DNA of 64,000 nucleotides from Yponomeuta sedellus (GCA_934045075.1 OW203722.1:3653264-3717263); one strand, 5' to 3'. Positions 22,756 to 33,562 are shown, counted from the stretch's first letter. The notes: generated by a model not told the origin, from the letters alone. Numbers and translations: made by a program.

Positions 22756-24204
22756 ATGACTGCGGCCATTAAGGTGTTTTTCTTAGCGTTAGTCACTTGT
22801 TTATCTCAAAGTGCAGACGTGAAATCCAGGTACTATCCACGCTACCATTTGGCTCCACCACATGGATGGATGAACGATCCAAACGGATTCAGTTTTTTTC
22901 AAAATGAATACCATCTCTTTTACCAGTACAATCCGGAGAGCAGCCAAGTACCCGGAATCGCTCACTGGGGGCATGCAAAAAGTCACGATTTGGTCACCTG
23001 GGAGCATTTGCCCATAGCAATGTACCCAGATGAGTGGTACGATAAAACTGGAGTGTTTTCTGGAAGTGCAATTGTGGAAAACGATACTATGTACATATTC
23101 TACACTGGTAATCTCAACCACCCTGGTCAGACTCCAGACCATGAGCAGCATCAAGCTTTGGCTGTCAGTAAAGATGGTGTCAACGTCACAAAATACAAAG
23201 ACAATCCCGTCATTGTCGGAGCCGATTTGCAACCGAACATAAGAGACCCCAAAGTCTGGAAGCATGGTGATACCTATTACATGGTTTTGGGACATTCCAT
23301 CAATGAAACTTATGGCAGTGTCTACTTATTCACATCCGAGGACAAAATTAACTGGAAGCAGGCTTCAGTCCTAGCAAAATCAGATGGATCTCTTGGATTT
23401 ATGTTCGAGTGTCCCGATTTCTTCGAATTGAACGGAAGGTTCGTTCTTCTCTTCTCACCTCAAGGAATAAAACCACAAGGAGATGATTACAGAAATCTTT
23501 ATCAGACTGGTTACATAGTCGGTGACTTTGACTATGAAACAAATACATTCACTCCCCAAACGGAATTCAAGGAACTAGATCACGGACATGACTTCTACGC
23601 GACACAGACAATAGACGACGAAGGTCGGAGAGTTATGATTGCTTGGATGGATATGTGGGAACAGGATTACCCTGAAAGAAACGATGGATTCACTGGCCTC
23701 ATGACCTTACCCCGGGCCTTGTCTTTAACCAGAGACGGCCACCTTCTTCAAAAACCCATAGGGGAAATCAACAGCGCCAGAAGAGAGTTACTCTATTACG
23801 GAGGGACTTCTCCTTCCAATCCCATTGTACTCCACGACAAAGCTGGCGAAATCACTGTGCTGGCGTCTCCGAGAAGCGAAGTAGTAGTCTCAATAGAATC
23901 TCAGACAAATAGCTCAAACTTGGTGACGATTACTTACGATCCAAATGAAGGCACGGTCACACTCGACCGTGGAGGCAACGATGGCATCAGGAGGACTAAG
24001 TGGAATCCCCGTGGCTTCGTGCTTAAATGGAAGATCTTCGTAGATGCCAGTTCAGTGGAGTTGTTCTGCGGTCGTGGTGAAGTTACCTTCTCCAGTCGGT
24101 TCTTCCCTGATTCGCCTGTGGTCGTCCGTTCGAAGTCAACAAGGCATTCATCTCTACGTGTGTTGTCGATGGCTCGCACTGTACCTGTACCTTCTGATGT
24201 TTGA
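22756..24204 (+). CDS. Suc: Secreted beta-fructofuranosidase (sucrase), GH32, horizontally acquired type
   Basis: Hydrolyses the beta-fructoside bond of sucrose and related sugars; in Lepidoptera such enzymes act in gut lumen and silk gland. From ATG 22756 the protein is 482 residues: a signal peptide (MTAAIKVFFLALVTCLSQSA), then a five-bladed GH32 catalytic domain and a C-terminal beta-sandwich. Active-site motifs are all present: WMNDPNG (nucleophile Asp 41 of this start), FSGSA, RDP (transition-state stabiliser) and MFECPDFF (acid/base Glu 218). The frame is open to an upstream ATG at 22660 (514 residues), but that would bury the signal peptide and lies before the predicted transcription start. 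The gene has no intron, as expected for the bacterial-derived Suc family of Lepidoptera, and looks intact and functional. Poly(A) signal candidates are ATTAAA 24278 and AATAAA 24418. Alone on the plus strand between two minus-strand receptor genes. Confidence 0.95.
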   Translation: MTAAIKVFFLALVTCLSQSADVKSRYYPRYHLAPPHGWMNDPNGFSFFQNEYHLFYQYNPESSQVPGIAHWGHAKSHDLVTWEHLPIAMYPDEWYDKTGVFSGSAIVENDTMYIFYTGNLNHPGQTPDHEQHQALAVSKDGVNVTKYKDNPVIVGADLQPNIRDPKVWKHGDTYYMVLGHSINETYGSVYLFTSEDKINWKQASVLAKSDGSLGFMFECPDFFELNGRFVLLFSPQGIKPQGDDYRNLYQTGYIVGDFDYETNTFTPQTEFKELDHGHDFYATQTIDDEGRRVMIAWMDMWEQDYPERNDGFTGLMTLPRALSLTRDGHLLQKPIGEINSARRELLYYGGTSPSNPIVLHDKAGEITVLASPRSEVVVSIESQTNSSNLVTITYDPNEGTVTLDRGGNDGIRRTKWNPRGFVLKWKIFVDASSVELFCGRGEVTFSSRFFPDSPVVVRSKSTRHSSLRVLSMARTVPVPSDV

Positions 24205-24277
24205 TAGTTATGATGTTTACAGCGATGTACAAATCCATGGCATTGATAGCTACTTAATTTAATCCGTGTTTATATAA

Positions 24278-24423
24278 ATTAAAGAATCTATTGGATCAAA
24301 AAATTATAATTGACACTTTTTTTACTTATTATTTTATCATTAGACTCTGGACGGGCACTTTCTAATGAAAGTCCACCGTTTACTTTACTCAGGGTAAACT
24401 TTGGCGTCCACAACGTTAATAAA
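24278..24423 (+). terminator. Candidate polyadenylation signals of the Suc gene
   Basis: ATTAAA at 24278-24283 and AATAAA at 24418-24423 follow the stop codon by 74 and 214 bp. Either could be used. Confidence 0.4.
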
Positions 24424-25004
24424 GTATTCTAATTAAAACTGAACTGATAATTGAAACGTGGGTATATTACTTACGTATTACGTATAGGTAGTATGTCTTT
24501 GAATAATAAACGTATTCTATTTTAGTAATGGAATAGATAAACGCTGAATTTTTTTAATTAAATGTTTGAGTTTCTTTACACTTGCATTAAAACAGTAAAT
24601 ATACTTAACTTAAACCTATGTGATTTGTTTTTGTGATCTATGAGTTTTTTGTGATCTATGAGCGATTTGAATGCACCGTAAAAAAAGTGAAAAAGGCGCT
24701 TGCCAATATAATTATGGTCCCCATTCGAGAACTCTTCGGCTCCATCGGCCATGAGTTCTACGTTTTATTTTTATTATCGTATAATTTTAATGATACGTTG
24801 TTTTTATAGAGACTCAATATCCGTAGTACCTTAGTCAACTTATTGAAATATTTACTGCTTAAATGCAGATGTATTGACAAGTCTGTGGCTATCATATGTC
24901 AATACTCCGTCATTCCTGTATGGCGCAAGCCAAATGGTTCATATTTTTGTACAAGTGTTTTCTTAAATTTTGTTTTTTGATTTGTGTTTTTCGTTGGTCG
25001 CGGC
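24424..25004. other. No recognised feature
   Basis: AT-rich intergenic DNA downstream of the Suc gene. A short duplication 'tttttgtgatctatgag' occurs at about 24629-24662. Confidence 0.5.
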
Positions 25005-25204
25005 TGTCCTGTAATGGCAGTCGTTAAGCCATGTCAGAGGCATTATGGGCGGCTTGATAACTTCTGACAGTAAGGCCCGCTACTGCCTTACAACCCTCCA
25101 CCAACCCGGACTTGGCCCCCCCGGTGGAGTATGGCCTAACCTTCCTGCGATGCAAGAAAGAGACCCGTGCCCCAGCAGTGGAGACATACAAGCGTTGATA
25201 ACGA
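25005..25204 (+). repeat. SINE-A copy, 5'-truncated
   Basis: From 'cctgtaatggcagtcgttaa' to 'gagacatacaagcgttgata'. Well conserved. Confidence 0.8.
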
Positions 25205-25244
25205 AAGAGTAAAGAAAAGTAATAAAATTTATTTTCTTATGAAA

Positions 25245-25445
25245 TCATAGTATTTTCTAAGGTTAACACGAGCTCTAGACATAATTAAAACTGTTTTTAT
25301 ACGGATTTATGCTCGTTTATTACATTTTTACAATTTTCCATGACCAGTCATCCGAGACCACGGCACCTGTAAAAGTGCCGAAACGTTGGAAAATTGTAAA
25401 AATGTAATAAAAAACGAGCATAAATCCTTATAAAAACAGTTTGAA
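25245..25445. repeat. Foldback element
   Basis: The arms 'aaaactgtttttatacggat' (25287 onward) and 'tccttataaaaacagttt' (25425-25442) pair over about 55 bp, including 'ttacatttttacaattttcc'. The loop carries 'ggcacctgtaaaagtgcc'. A related copy with the same 5' flank ('tattttctaaggttaacacg') is at 51903-52062. Confidence 0.75.
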
Positions 25446-26698
25446 TTGTGAGATCATTCTAGCTTGGAAGCAGGAAACGCTCTACTTGAGATACCTAACT
25501 AATACCCTGAAGCCATGTATTCTCGGTAGTCAAAGGAATCATATTTTCTTTATAGTCATCAAGGCGATTGCTTTCACTTCACGTTAATCAATTATTAACA
25601 TCGGCTTCTTTCCTTTGTCTGTAACGGATGTTAGCCAGCAATTGCTATAGATATTATAGAAATACCTGTAAAGTAAAATGTCGGTAGAATAGCGGAAAAA
25701 GTGTCTGTTTGCAGTATTTCTTTTCATTTACGTCGTAGATATATTCATAGGTAAGTTTTCATTGCACACCAGCAATTTACAGAGATATGGTTCTACATAC
25801 CTACGTAGTTGTAAATCAGAGAATAACACCACACATGTTATGTTTCGAACAGTTTTTACATTGCAAACCCTATTAATTAAGGAACATTCTTGATAACACT
25901 AAGTTCTTGGAGATTTTTGTCCAGTGGTCACCAAAATTATCTAAATTTTGAAGTTGGCGCCTTTTTCACTTGTATCGTTTATTAAGTCACATTATTATGG
26001 ACACAACATTTAAAAAATAGTCTTTTCGAGCATGGTCCTTAATTATCAGAGTATATTATGTAAAATCTGTAACAAAGGAACCAACCATGTCATGTTATTT
26101 TAAGACGTATTAACTCGTGCATTAATCCAGCCTTCTTTGTCATCTAAATAATCTTTAATGCCATAGTAACATAATAATATAATGGCAGACATCAAAGATC
26201 GCAATGAATGAGTTGAACGTCTTAGAATAACAATGACATGTTACATGTGCTTTTAGTAGATTTCCCTTTAGGCACTAAAAGTGCTTTGCACATTTTTCGA
26301 ACCGCATTTATCTTCAGGGATCTATCGTAAAATCGTATATAAGGACCCCTATACCTTAGCCACCTTAAATCTTAGGAAGTATACAATGGAGCTGTACAAC
26401 GACACACTTACGGGAAAAGAAAATGTGACACCGTGCTTGAGACCGAATCTTCTTAATTCACTGATTAGCAACTGCTTTAAGGCTTCCCTACCCGAAAGAT
26501 GCCAAATGGGACCCTATATCACTGCCCCCGCTTTCTGTCTGTCTGTCCATCCGATCTTCAATGAGCCTTGAAACCGAAATGGGTAGCTATACTGTTGGTA
26601 TATAGGTAGCACAGACCTTAGGCAGTGACTAGGGTCTGCCACCTGCTGTGACCAGCGGTCCCACCTAGCAGTGGGACCACGCGTCAATGTTTTCAGGA
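25446..26698. other. No recognised gene
   Basis: Intergenic. A 96-codon open frame at 26281 (plus) has no motif I recognise. Sequence near 26580-26695 ('ggtctgccacctgctgtgac') looks like decayed repeat. Confidence 0.45.
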
Positions 26699-26740
26699 TT
26701 AAGGCCTGCGCAGACGAGGGAATTTTATCCCCGAGGGTCC

Positions 26741-26894
26741 TGTAAGGTATTTCGCAATTTGCTTTGTTAGCAACAATTGTGGGGTACTCGGGTTTATTTT
26801 TTTGTTCTGAATTAAACTCCGCCAACGGTGGATGTGTCCTCGAATTCCCGTGGTTTTATTTGGTGTCTCTGCCCAGCCCGCAATATATTTCTCA
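26741..26894 (+). repeat. 5' LTR of gypsy element
   Basis: 154 bp, starting 'tgtaaggtatttcgcaattt' and ending 'caatatatttctca'. Identical to the 3' LTR. Confidence 0.95.
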
Positions 26895-26949
26895 GTGGCG
26901 ACGAGACGATCGTATTTCACGCGTGTTTAAGAAGAGTTATTCCTCAAAT

Positions 26950-29900
26950 ATGTCGATCGGGAGAATTACGGAGTTCAACGTGTCAACGGACAACTGGCAG
27001 CTGTACGTGGAACGGTTAGAACAGTACTTCGTGGTGAACAAAATCAGTGATGATTTACAAGTGCCGACGCTAGTGACAGTTATGGGGTTAGAAGCCTATG
27101 AACTACTTGTTAATTTATGTACTCCTGATAAACCTAAAAGCAAAAGTTTTGCCGAACTGATAAGAATCATGGAAGCGCATTTACAACCGAAACCCAGCAT
27201 ACTCGCGGAGCGATACAAATTTCGGCAAAGAAAGCAAAAGGACGGCGAGAAAATCGCCGATTACACGGCAGAATTGAAGAAAATGTCCAAATCATGCGAA
27301 TTCGGGGGAGGGCTGGACGAGAGTTTACGGGACCAAATGGTATGTGGATTGGCAAGTGAAGCTATAAGACAGCGTCTTTTCACAGAGGAAAAGTTAAATT
27401 TCACAAGAGCTTACAAGTTAGCATCTAGTATGGAGGCGGCGGAAAAAGATGCGGCACTGGTAGAAGGTACACATAGTGGCAGGCCCGCACCAGTGAAGAC
27501 AGAATGTCAATCCATACACGCAAAAACAAAACAGAAAGGTATGTCGATATCACGTACGCCGGACAGGGGCGCGAGCGGCAGCAGTGTAAACGCGGCACGA
27601 AACGCAGGGAGACGCAGCCTCGGCGGCGGCGGCGGTCAGTCGGGATCAGGCGAGCTTGGCGGCCGTGTGTATGAGGGATCCCGCATGCAACAATGCAGCG
27701 CGTGCGGCAGAAATCACGACATTTCATCGTGTAGGTTCACGCGATATTCTTGTAGAATATGCAACAAAGAAGGTCATTTGCGTAGGATGTGCCCAAGGAT
27801 TAGAGGGGAAGTGACCAGAGTGAACCAAAATTTCAACGAAATCGCGACGTGCGACGTAGATACAAACAGTTGCAGCAGCAGTGACGAGGTAATAATAGAC
27901 TTTAATCAGCTGGGTTTACCTACGAGTATTTGTCCGCCGATAATCATAACTGTAAAAATAGACGGCACCGAACTTGGAATGGAATGCGATACAGGGAGTG
28001 CCATATCTTGCATTAGTTACGATACTTATGTGAAGTACTTCGGGAACCACAGAATAAGGGACAGCGCTATAGTATTACGATATTACACAGGGGAGCTGGT
28101 GCACCCTTTAGGCGTAATTCGACCCATGGTCGAATATAACAACGTAAAAAAAAAGTTGGAGCTGTATGTGATCCGTAATGGGAAAGCTGTTTTGCTTGGT
28201 AGACAGTGGATTAAAGAATTAGGTATGCAGATACCATGTTTGTCGATTCGCGAAACACAAACCGACACAAAGTCAGACGGAAATTTTAATTTCGCTTCTT
28301 TCAGTTCCAGATATTGTGAGGTTTTCGAGGACGGCCTGGGACGGTTCACCGGTGGCAAAGTGAGCATTCATTTGAAGCCGGACGCGCGGCCGATATTTTT
28401 GCGTGCGCGCCCGCTGGCGTACGCGCTGCGTGAACCAGTGGAGCGCGAGCTGGAGCGGTTGGTGCGAGATGGGGTACTGACGCCGGTTGATCGCTCGGAC
28501 TGGGCCACACCCATCGTCCCCGTCGTCAAAAAGGACGGTAACATCAGAATTTGCGCAGATTATAAGCTTACACTTAATAAAATGTTGGATGTCGACCGTT
28601 ACCCACTACCTAGGGTAGATGACCTATTAGCTCGGCTACACGGGGGAAAAAGGTTTACAAAAATTGATTTATCTCAGGCTTATGCACAATTTGAACTGGA
28701 TGACAGTAAAAAATTTACAGTAATAAACACACACCGGGGCATGTTCATGTATAATAGGCTTGTATACGGTTTGGCCTCGAGCTCAGGAATTTTCCAAAAA
28801 CACTTAGAACAATTGTTTGCAAACATTAAGTACGTGGGAGTCTTTTTGGATGATATTATAGTTAGTGGCAGTGATGCGAAGGAACACATTGAAAATCTCC
28901 ACGAGGTTTTTAAGAGGTTACAGCAGTATGGATTGAGGGTCAAAAAGGAGAAGTGCACTTTCTTTGCCAGGTCAATTACATATCTCGGTTACGTAATAAC
29001 GGAGGAAGGAGTGCATACATGTCCGGATAAAATCAAAACAATAATGGAAACCCCAGCTCCCACGTGCGTCTCAGAGTTACGTTCGTTTATAGGCATGGTC
29101 ATGTATTATGCGAAGTTCATAAAAAACGTTAGTTTTATCCTAGCACCGCTATACAACCTTCTAAAGGCAGGTGTGAGTTTTGAGTGGACGCAGGGGTGCC
29201 AGCAAGCCTTTGACGATATGAAGGAAAGGTTAGTATCGAGTGAGGTATTAATTCATTATTCACCCGATTTACCGGTGATCTTGACAACGGATGCCAGCAG
29301 TGTGGGCGTGGGCGCGGTAATAACGCATGCGACCGAAGGGGGTGAAAGACCAATTGCGTACGCATCACGCGCCCTAACAAAGGCAGAACAGGCTTACTCA
29401 CAGATCGAACGTGAAGCGTTGTCTATTATTTATGGAATCAGAAAGTTTCATCAGTATTTGTATGGAAGAAATTTTTTGTTACGAACTGATCACAAACCAC
29501 TGACGGCAATTTTCGGCAGTAAAATGGGAATACCGGTTATGGCGGCGAGCCGCATGCAACGGTGGGCGGTTTTGTTATCAGGGTACAATTATGACATTGA
29601 GTATGTCCCATCAGCGAAGAATAATGCTGATGCCTTATCGCGTTTGGTAGTAAGTGGTGAAGGTAACCTTCCCAGGAGTGAGAAGACATATTTAAATTTT
29701 GTAGAAGACTTTTTACCAGTGACTCACGAGGTGATCAGGAAACACACTGCCAAAGACGCGATATTAAGTAGAGTACTTCTATACACACAAACGGGTTGGC
29801 CAGCGGCGTGCGGGGAGGCAGATTTGCAATGTTACTTTAGTAAGCGACATGAACTATATGTAGAGGCCGGCTGTGTCATGTGGGGTTACAGGATCGTGGT

Positions 29901-31119
29901 GCCACACTCGTTGAGAGACAAAATGTTAAAACAAATACATTGTAGTCATCAAGGCGTAGTCAAGATGAAGTCGCAAGCACGCAGCTACGTTTGGTGGCCT
30001 AACATAGATAGCGACATAGAGCGAACGTGTCGCGATTGTGACACTTGCGCGAAGGTCATGCCGGCACCAGCCCACGCGCCACCGCAACCGTGGCAATTTC
30101 CTTCACAGCCGTGGTCGAGGTTACATATTGACTTCTTAGGACCCCTGCAGGGAAAGACGTTCCTTGTAGTAATCGATTCGCATTCAAAATGGTTGGAAAT
30201 TTTCGAAATGCAGCGCACCAACGCAACAACAGTCATAAAAACGTTGCGAGCATTATTCGCTAGATTTGGATTACCAATGGAGATGGTATCGGACCAGGGT
30301 CCACCATTTACGAGTACAGAATTTTCTGATTTTTTAGCAAAGAATGGAATCAAACAATCATTTTCACCCGCGTACCACCCCGCCTCGAATGGTGCTGCAG
30401 AAAATGCGGTAAAACTATGTAAAAGAGCGATAAAAAAGGCTATGATAGATAAAGTAGACGTAGACGAAGCATTGCAATGTTTCTTGCTGGCATATAGAAA
30501 TGCGATACACAGCACGACAGGTCAAACACCCGCATCATTGTTACAAAATCGGAGCCTGCGCTCGCGACTTGATTTAATTAGGCGGGAAGACACAGTGCGA
30601 AAACGGGTACGCGACATACAGACAAGACAAGTAGAGCATGCTGGGGGAATATTGCGAGATTTCGAGGAGAACGAGCCAGTGTGGTATAGGAATTATAGCA
30701 ATAATGAAAAGTGGAAAAGGGGATCGATAGTTAGTAGGGAGGATTCTAGGAGATATTTAGTGGACGAGGGTAACGGTCGTCAAACAACCAAGCATGTAGA
30801 TCAGATTAGAAGACGTTCCCGCTTGTCTGATGTCCCCTGTCCTGGCGACTGTGCTGACGAACGGGTATCTATACCCGGTCGCAGTGAGCGGGCGGCGGCG
30901 GTTGAAGCGACACGAACGCCACCATTGTCGACTTCACCAGTATCGCCTAATTCTTCCACATTAACGCCTACAGAGAGAACTAGTAGCGAAAATGAATTCA
31001 CGACACCACCTTTGATCCGTGAGTCACCAGCTCCGCAGGCTAGGCACCAAACGCCATCGCCACCCGTGGGCCGTTCCAGGAGGATACGAAGGCCAGTAGT
31101 TAAGTTTAGAATAGAATAA
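26950..31119 (+). CDS. Gag-Pol polyprotein of Ty3/gypsy element
   Basis: 1389 codons from the first ATG after the 5' LTR; the frame is also open back into the LTR (26764). Order of domains: retrotransposon Gag (about residues 1-230); two zinc knuckles (C249 onward, degenerate; C268-C281 as CX2CX4HX4C); aspartic protease with DTG at 347-349; reverse transcriptase with FLDD at 632-635; RNase H with TTDAS (Asp 781); integrase with an HHCC zinc region (about 995-1035) and catalytic Asp 1061, Asp 1115 and Glu 1151 (35 residues between the last two); then a chromodomain-free, Ser/Pro-rich tail ending in arginines. Gag and Pol are in one frame with no shift or stop between them. All catalytic residues checked are present. 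Confidence 0.95.
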   Translation: MSIGRITEFNVSTDNWQLYVERLEQYFVVNKISDDLQVPTLVTVMGLEAYELLVNLCTPDKPKSKSFAELIRIMEAHLQPKPSILAERYKFRQRKQKDGEKIADYTAELKKMSKSCEFGGGLDESLRDQMVCGLASEAIRQRLFTEEKLNFTRAYKLASSMEAAEKDAALVEGTHSGRPAPVKTECQSIHAKTKQKGMSISRTPDRGASGSSVNAARNAGRRSLGGGGGQSGSGELGGRVYEGSRMQQCSACGRNHDISSCRFTRYSCRICNKEGHLRRMCPRIRGEVTRVNQNFNEIATCDVDTNSCSSSDEVIIDFNQLGLPTSICPPIIITVKIDGTELGMECDTGSAISCISYDTYVKYFGNHRIRDSAIVLRYYTGELVHPLGVIRPMVEYNNVKKKLELYVIRNGKAVLLGRQWIKELGMQIPCLSIRETQTDTKSDGNFNFASFSSRYCEVFEDGLGRFTGGKVSIHLKPDARPIFLRARPLAYALREPVERELERLVRDGVLTPVDRSDWATPIVPVVKKDGNIRICADYKLTLNKMLDVDRYPLPRVDDLLARLHGGKRFTKIDLSQAYAQFELDDSKKFTVINTHRGMFMYNRLVYGLASSSGIFQKHLEQLFANIKYVGVFLDDIIVSGSDAKEHIENLHEVFKRLQQYGLRVKKEKCTFFARSITYLGYVITEEGVHTCPDKIKTIMETPAPTCVSELRSFIGMVMYYAKFIKNVSFILAPLYNLLKAGVSFEWTQGCQQAFDDMKERLVSSEVLIHYSPDLPVILTTDASSVGVGAVITHATEGGERPIAYASRALTKAEQAYSQIEREALSIIYGIRKFHQYLYGRNFLLRTDHKPLTAIFGSKMGIPVMAASRMQRWAVLLSGYNYDIEYVPSAKNNADALSRLVVSGEGNLPRSEKTYLNFVEDFLPVTHEVIRKHTAKDAILSRVLLYTQTGWPAACGEADLQCYFSKRHELYVEAGCVMWGYRIVVPHSLRDKMLKQIHCSHQGVVKMKSQARSYVWWPNIDSDIERTCRDCDTCAKVMPAPAHAPPQPWQFPSQPWSRLHIDFLGPLQGKTFLVVIDSHSKWLEIFEMQRTNATTVIKTLRALFARFGLPMEMVSDQGPPFTSTEFSDFLAKNGIKQSFSPAYHPASNGAAENAVKLCKRAIKKAMIDKVDVDEALQCFLLAYRNAIHSTTGQTPASLLQNRSLRSRLDLIRREDTVRKRVRDIQTRQVEHAGGILRDFEENEPVWYRNYSNNEKWKRGSIVSREDSRRYLVDEGNGRQTTKHVDQIRRRSRLSDVPCPGDCADERVSIPGRSERAAAVEATRTPPLSTSPVSPNSSTLTPTERTSSENEFTTPPLIRESPAPQARHQTPSPPVGRSRRIRRPVVKFRIE

Positions 31120-31230
31120 GATCGTCATTGTGTTACATTAGTATTTTAGTTTTTTTTTCTAAGATCAAAAGTGATTTAAATCAATGTTGAATTTATTGTA
31201 GTTGTATTAAGTATAAAATAAGGGTGGGGG

Positions 31231-31384
31231 TGTAAGGTATTTCGCAATTTGCTTTGTTAGCAACAATTGTGGGGTACTCGGGTTTATTTTTTTGTTCTGA
31301 ATTAAACTCCGCCAACGGTGGATGTGTCCTCGAATTCCCGTGGTTTTATTTGGTGTCTCTGCCCAGCCCGCAATATATTTCTCA
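31231..31384 (+). repeat. 3' LTR of gypsy element
   Basis: 154 bp, identical to the 5' LTR by eye, preceded by the purine tract at 31221-31230. Confidence 0.95.
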
Positions 31385-31725
31385 GGTCCAACGTCCGTGA
31401 ATCGTAAAAAATGTCCTACGAGTACTTGTCGCGGACTCAACGCCTACGGTGTACGGTCATTTTGTTCCCCGGAAATTGAGTGAAGCGTACTCTATGGAAA
31501 CAAATATTCTGAGATTACATTGTGTTGTAATTTACATGAAGTTGAAAAAGAGAAAACAGAACACCGAACTTTTGTCCACTCCGGTCTCTTGATGTCCTCA
31601 GTAACTTGAGGGACTTTTTGTACGGGGTACTTTTAGTCTGTGCGTTACCTCGATACAATTTATACGAGATCTATATTGACGGACAAAAAAGTGCCCGGGG
31701 GATAGTCCCTCGTCGGCGAAGGCCT

Positions 31726-32360
31726 GTAGTGTGACCTCGAACAATAGTGGGACAAAGACAGTGGGACCACGAGTCAGAAATCACAAACTCATATACAAAC
31801 TTAAGCGTCTGCGTGAGACTGTATATCTAATTATTTGATGTGGTTAAATTATTTATTTATAGATACTGATGCGGTTGCTTTTGTGTTATTTTAGTAACAG
31901 AATGTGTAGTTAAATAACATTGTCTAGAGAACAATAAAACAAGAATTTCGAAGACTGTTTTTATTATATTCACTTACAATTTCAGCCACTGTCTTAAGCT
32001 AGCACCTATTTACCATATTTTAATTGTGCACAAATAACTTAAAAGTAGTGGTTTTGTTTCAAACAATACTACGTTACGAGCCGCAGATGTAATTCACATA
32101 ACATTTTGCAATGATATACAGGAAGTTAGACAAATGGTTTGTCAAACAGTTTTGAGAGATATTGTCTGTAATCTATCGACCAAAAAAAACGTGTTATATA
32201 CAGGGTGTTTAAATTGACATCCAACCTGAGAACGCGAATTAGAAACCAAATTAAACTATGTACCAAAGTAAATAAACAGAGTGTTACAGAAACGTCCCAC
32301 GAAATTTAAGAAATCAATTCTAATCATCAATGCAAACATTTTTCTATTATGACCCAACAA
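31726..32360. other. No recognised feature
   Basis: AT-rich intergenic DNA right of the nested element. Confidence 0.5.
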
Positions 32361-32361
32361 A

Positions 32362-32480
32362 AAAACAGCTGTTCAATCGACTGATTGAACAGCTGGTTTT
32401 TTGGCTCGATCTGACTGACTAGTCCGACCGACTGAAGACGAGTTCGACCTGACTGACTAGTCATGTCGAACTCGTCTTCT
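32362..32480. repeat. Two adjacent perfect inverted repeats
   Basis: 32366-32378/32383-32395 (cagctgttcaatc, 4-nt loop) and 32434-32448/32465-32479 (gaagacgagttcgac, 16-nt loop). Between them 'gactgactagtc' occurs twice. The second arm runs into a LINE-tail word ('ctgctggacataggcctcct'). Confidence 0.8.
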
Positions 32481-32609
32481 GCTGGACATAGGCCTCCTTA
32501 AAAACACGCCACTTCATTTTGTCTTCGGCCATCTTCGTCCAGCTACTGCCATCACTCTACCTCAGATCGTTAGGCTAGGGAACTGGTATTCTACGCGATT
32601 CATGTTGTT

Positions 32610-32853
32610 TCACATGACGTGTAGGCACGTTAAGCCGTTGGTGCCGGCTGTCATATAATGGCAGTCTTTAAGCCATGTCAGAGGCCTTATGGGCGGCTTG
32701 ATAACTTCTGACAGTAGGTAAGGCCCGCCACTGTCTTACAATCCTCCACCAAACCAGAATTGACCCCAGTGGTGGAGTATGGCCTTACCTTCCTGCGATA
32801 CAGGAAGAGACCCGTGCCCCAGCAGTGGGGACATACAAGGGTTGATAACGAAC
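32610..32853 (+). repeat. SINE-A copy, 5'-truncated
   Basis: From 'gtaggcacgttaagccgttg' to 'catacaagggttgataacga'. High identity to 33205-33562. Confidence 0.85.
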
Positions 32854-33200
32854 ATGACGTGTTGCATGTGGGTGCTAAGACTAACTGGTTACTTGATCGA
32901 TGCATTGGTGCGCTTTTAATTTTATTTGCAAGAATTTTCATTCCTGGTGCTAGTAGGCATTTCGGGGCCCTTAGGTCCTTGATTCTGCAGGCATGCTTCA
33001 TTGGGGAGAAACATTCATAATAATACAGGATATCGGTTTTCGATACGATGGTCAGTCTATGCACACCCTGTATTTTGAACATACTGAATTTGCGTCAATT
33101 TCGCAATAAAGGTAGGTATTATTTTCATAATGAAATAAGATTTGATTTACCACTTTCCACAAACAGATGCACATTAATATTTGACTCTTAAAGTCGCTCG
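32854..33200. other. No recognised gene
   Basis: AT-rich DNA between two SINE-A copies; nothing supported. Confidence 0.5.
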
Positions 33201-33204
33201 AAGC

Positions 33205-33562
33205 GCTCGTGGCCTAGGCGAACCGAGTGATTGGAATCAATCACTTGGTTAAGCAACAACAGGCGCGGTACAGGATGGGTGAGCGTCCCGTGACTACCGC
33301 TAGTGGCATTTTTCCGAGCGCTTCCGTGCTTCGCAAGGCACGTTAAGCCGTTGGTGCCGGCTGTCATATAATGGCAGTCGTTAGGCCATGTCAGAGGCCT
33401 TATGGGCGGCTTGATAACTTCTGACAGTAAGGCCCGACACTGTCTTACAATCCTCCACCAACCCGGTCTTGGCCCCCGTGGTGGAGTATGGCCTAACCTT
33501 CCTGCGATGCAGGAAGAGACCCGTGCCCCAGCAGTGGGGACATACAAGGGTTGATAACGATA
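33205..33562 (+). repeat. SINE-A, the most complete copy
   Basis: About 358 bp. Head 'gctcgtggcctaggcgaacc' (box A-like gtggcctagg) followed by the palindrome 'gtgattggaatcaatcac', body with 'cttccgtgcttcgcaaggca' and 'aggccttatgggcggcttga', tail 'cagcagtggggacatacaag' then 'ggttgataacga'. Use as reference for the other SINE-A entries. Confidence 0.85.

Larger units (their letters stand above)
26741..31384 (+). mobile_element. Intact Ty3/gypsy LTR retrotransposon
   Basis: A 4644-bp element flanked by a perfect 5-bp duplication GGTCC (26736-26740 and 31385-31389). The LTRs are 154 bp, begin TG, end CA, and are identical at every base I compared. A primer-binding region follows the 5' LTR ('gtggcgacgagacg', 26895 on) and a purine tract ('agggtggggg', 31221-31230) abuts the 3' LTR. 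One uninterrupted gag-pol frame and no envelope gene. Short LTRs and a single fused frame fit the Mag-like group of insect gypsy elements, though the clade assignment is tentative. It appears recently inserted and potentially mobile. Confidence 0.95.
26702..31725. mobile_element. Second copy of the aggcctg MITE, split by a gypsy insertion
   Basis: The left end 'aggcctgcgcagacgaggga' is at 26702-26740 and the remainder at 31385-31725, ending 'cgtcggcgaaggcct'. Both parts align to the uninterrupted copy at 4633-5047 (for example 'gtgaatcgtaaaaaatgtcc', 'acattgtgttgt', 'gatagtccctcgtc'). The left flank is TTA, the right flank GTA, so one duplication base is probably mutated. Confidence 0.8.

Noticed and set aside
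22801..23295. 164-codon open frame on the minus strand
   Set aside because: Antisense shadow of the sucrase coding sequence.
29985..30515. 176-codon open frame on the minus strand
   Set aside because: Antisense shadow of the gypsy integrase.
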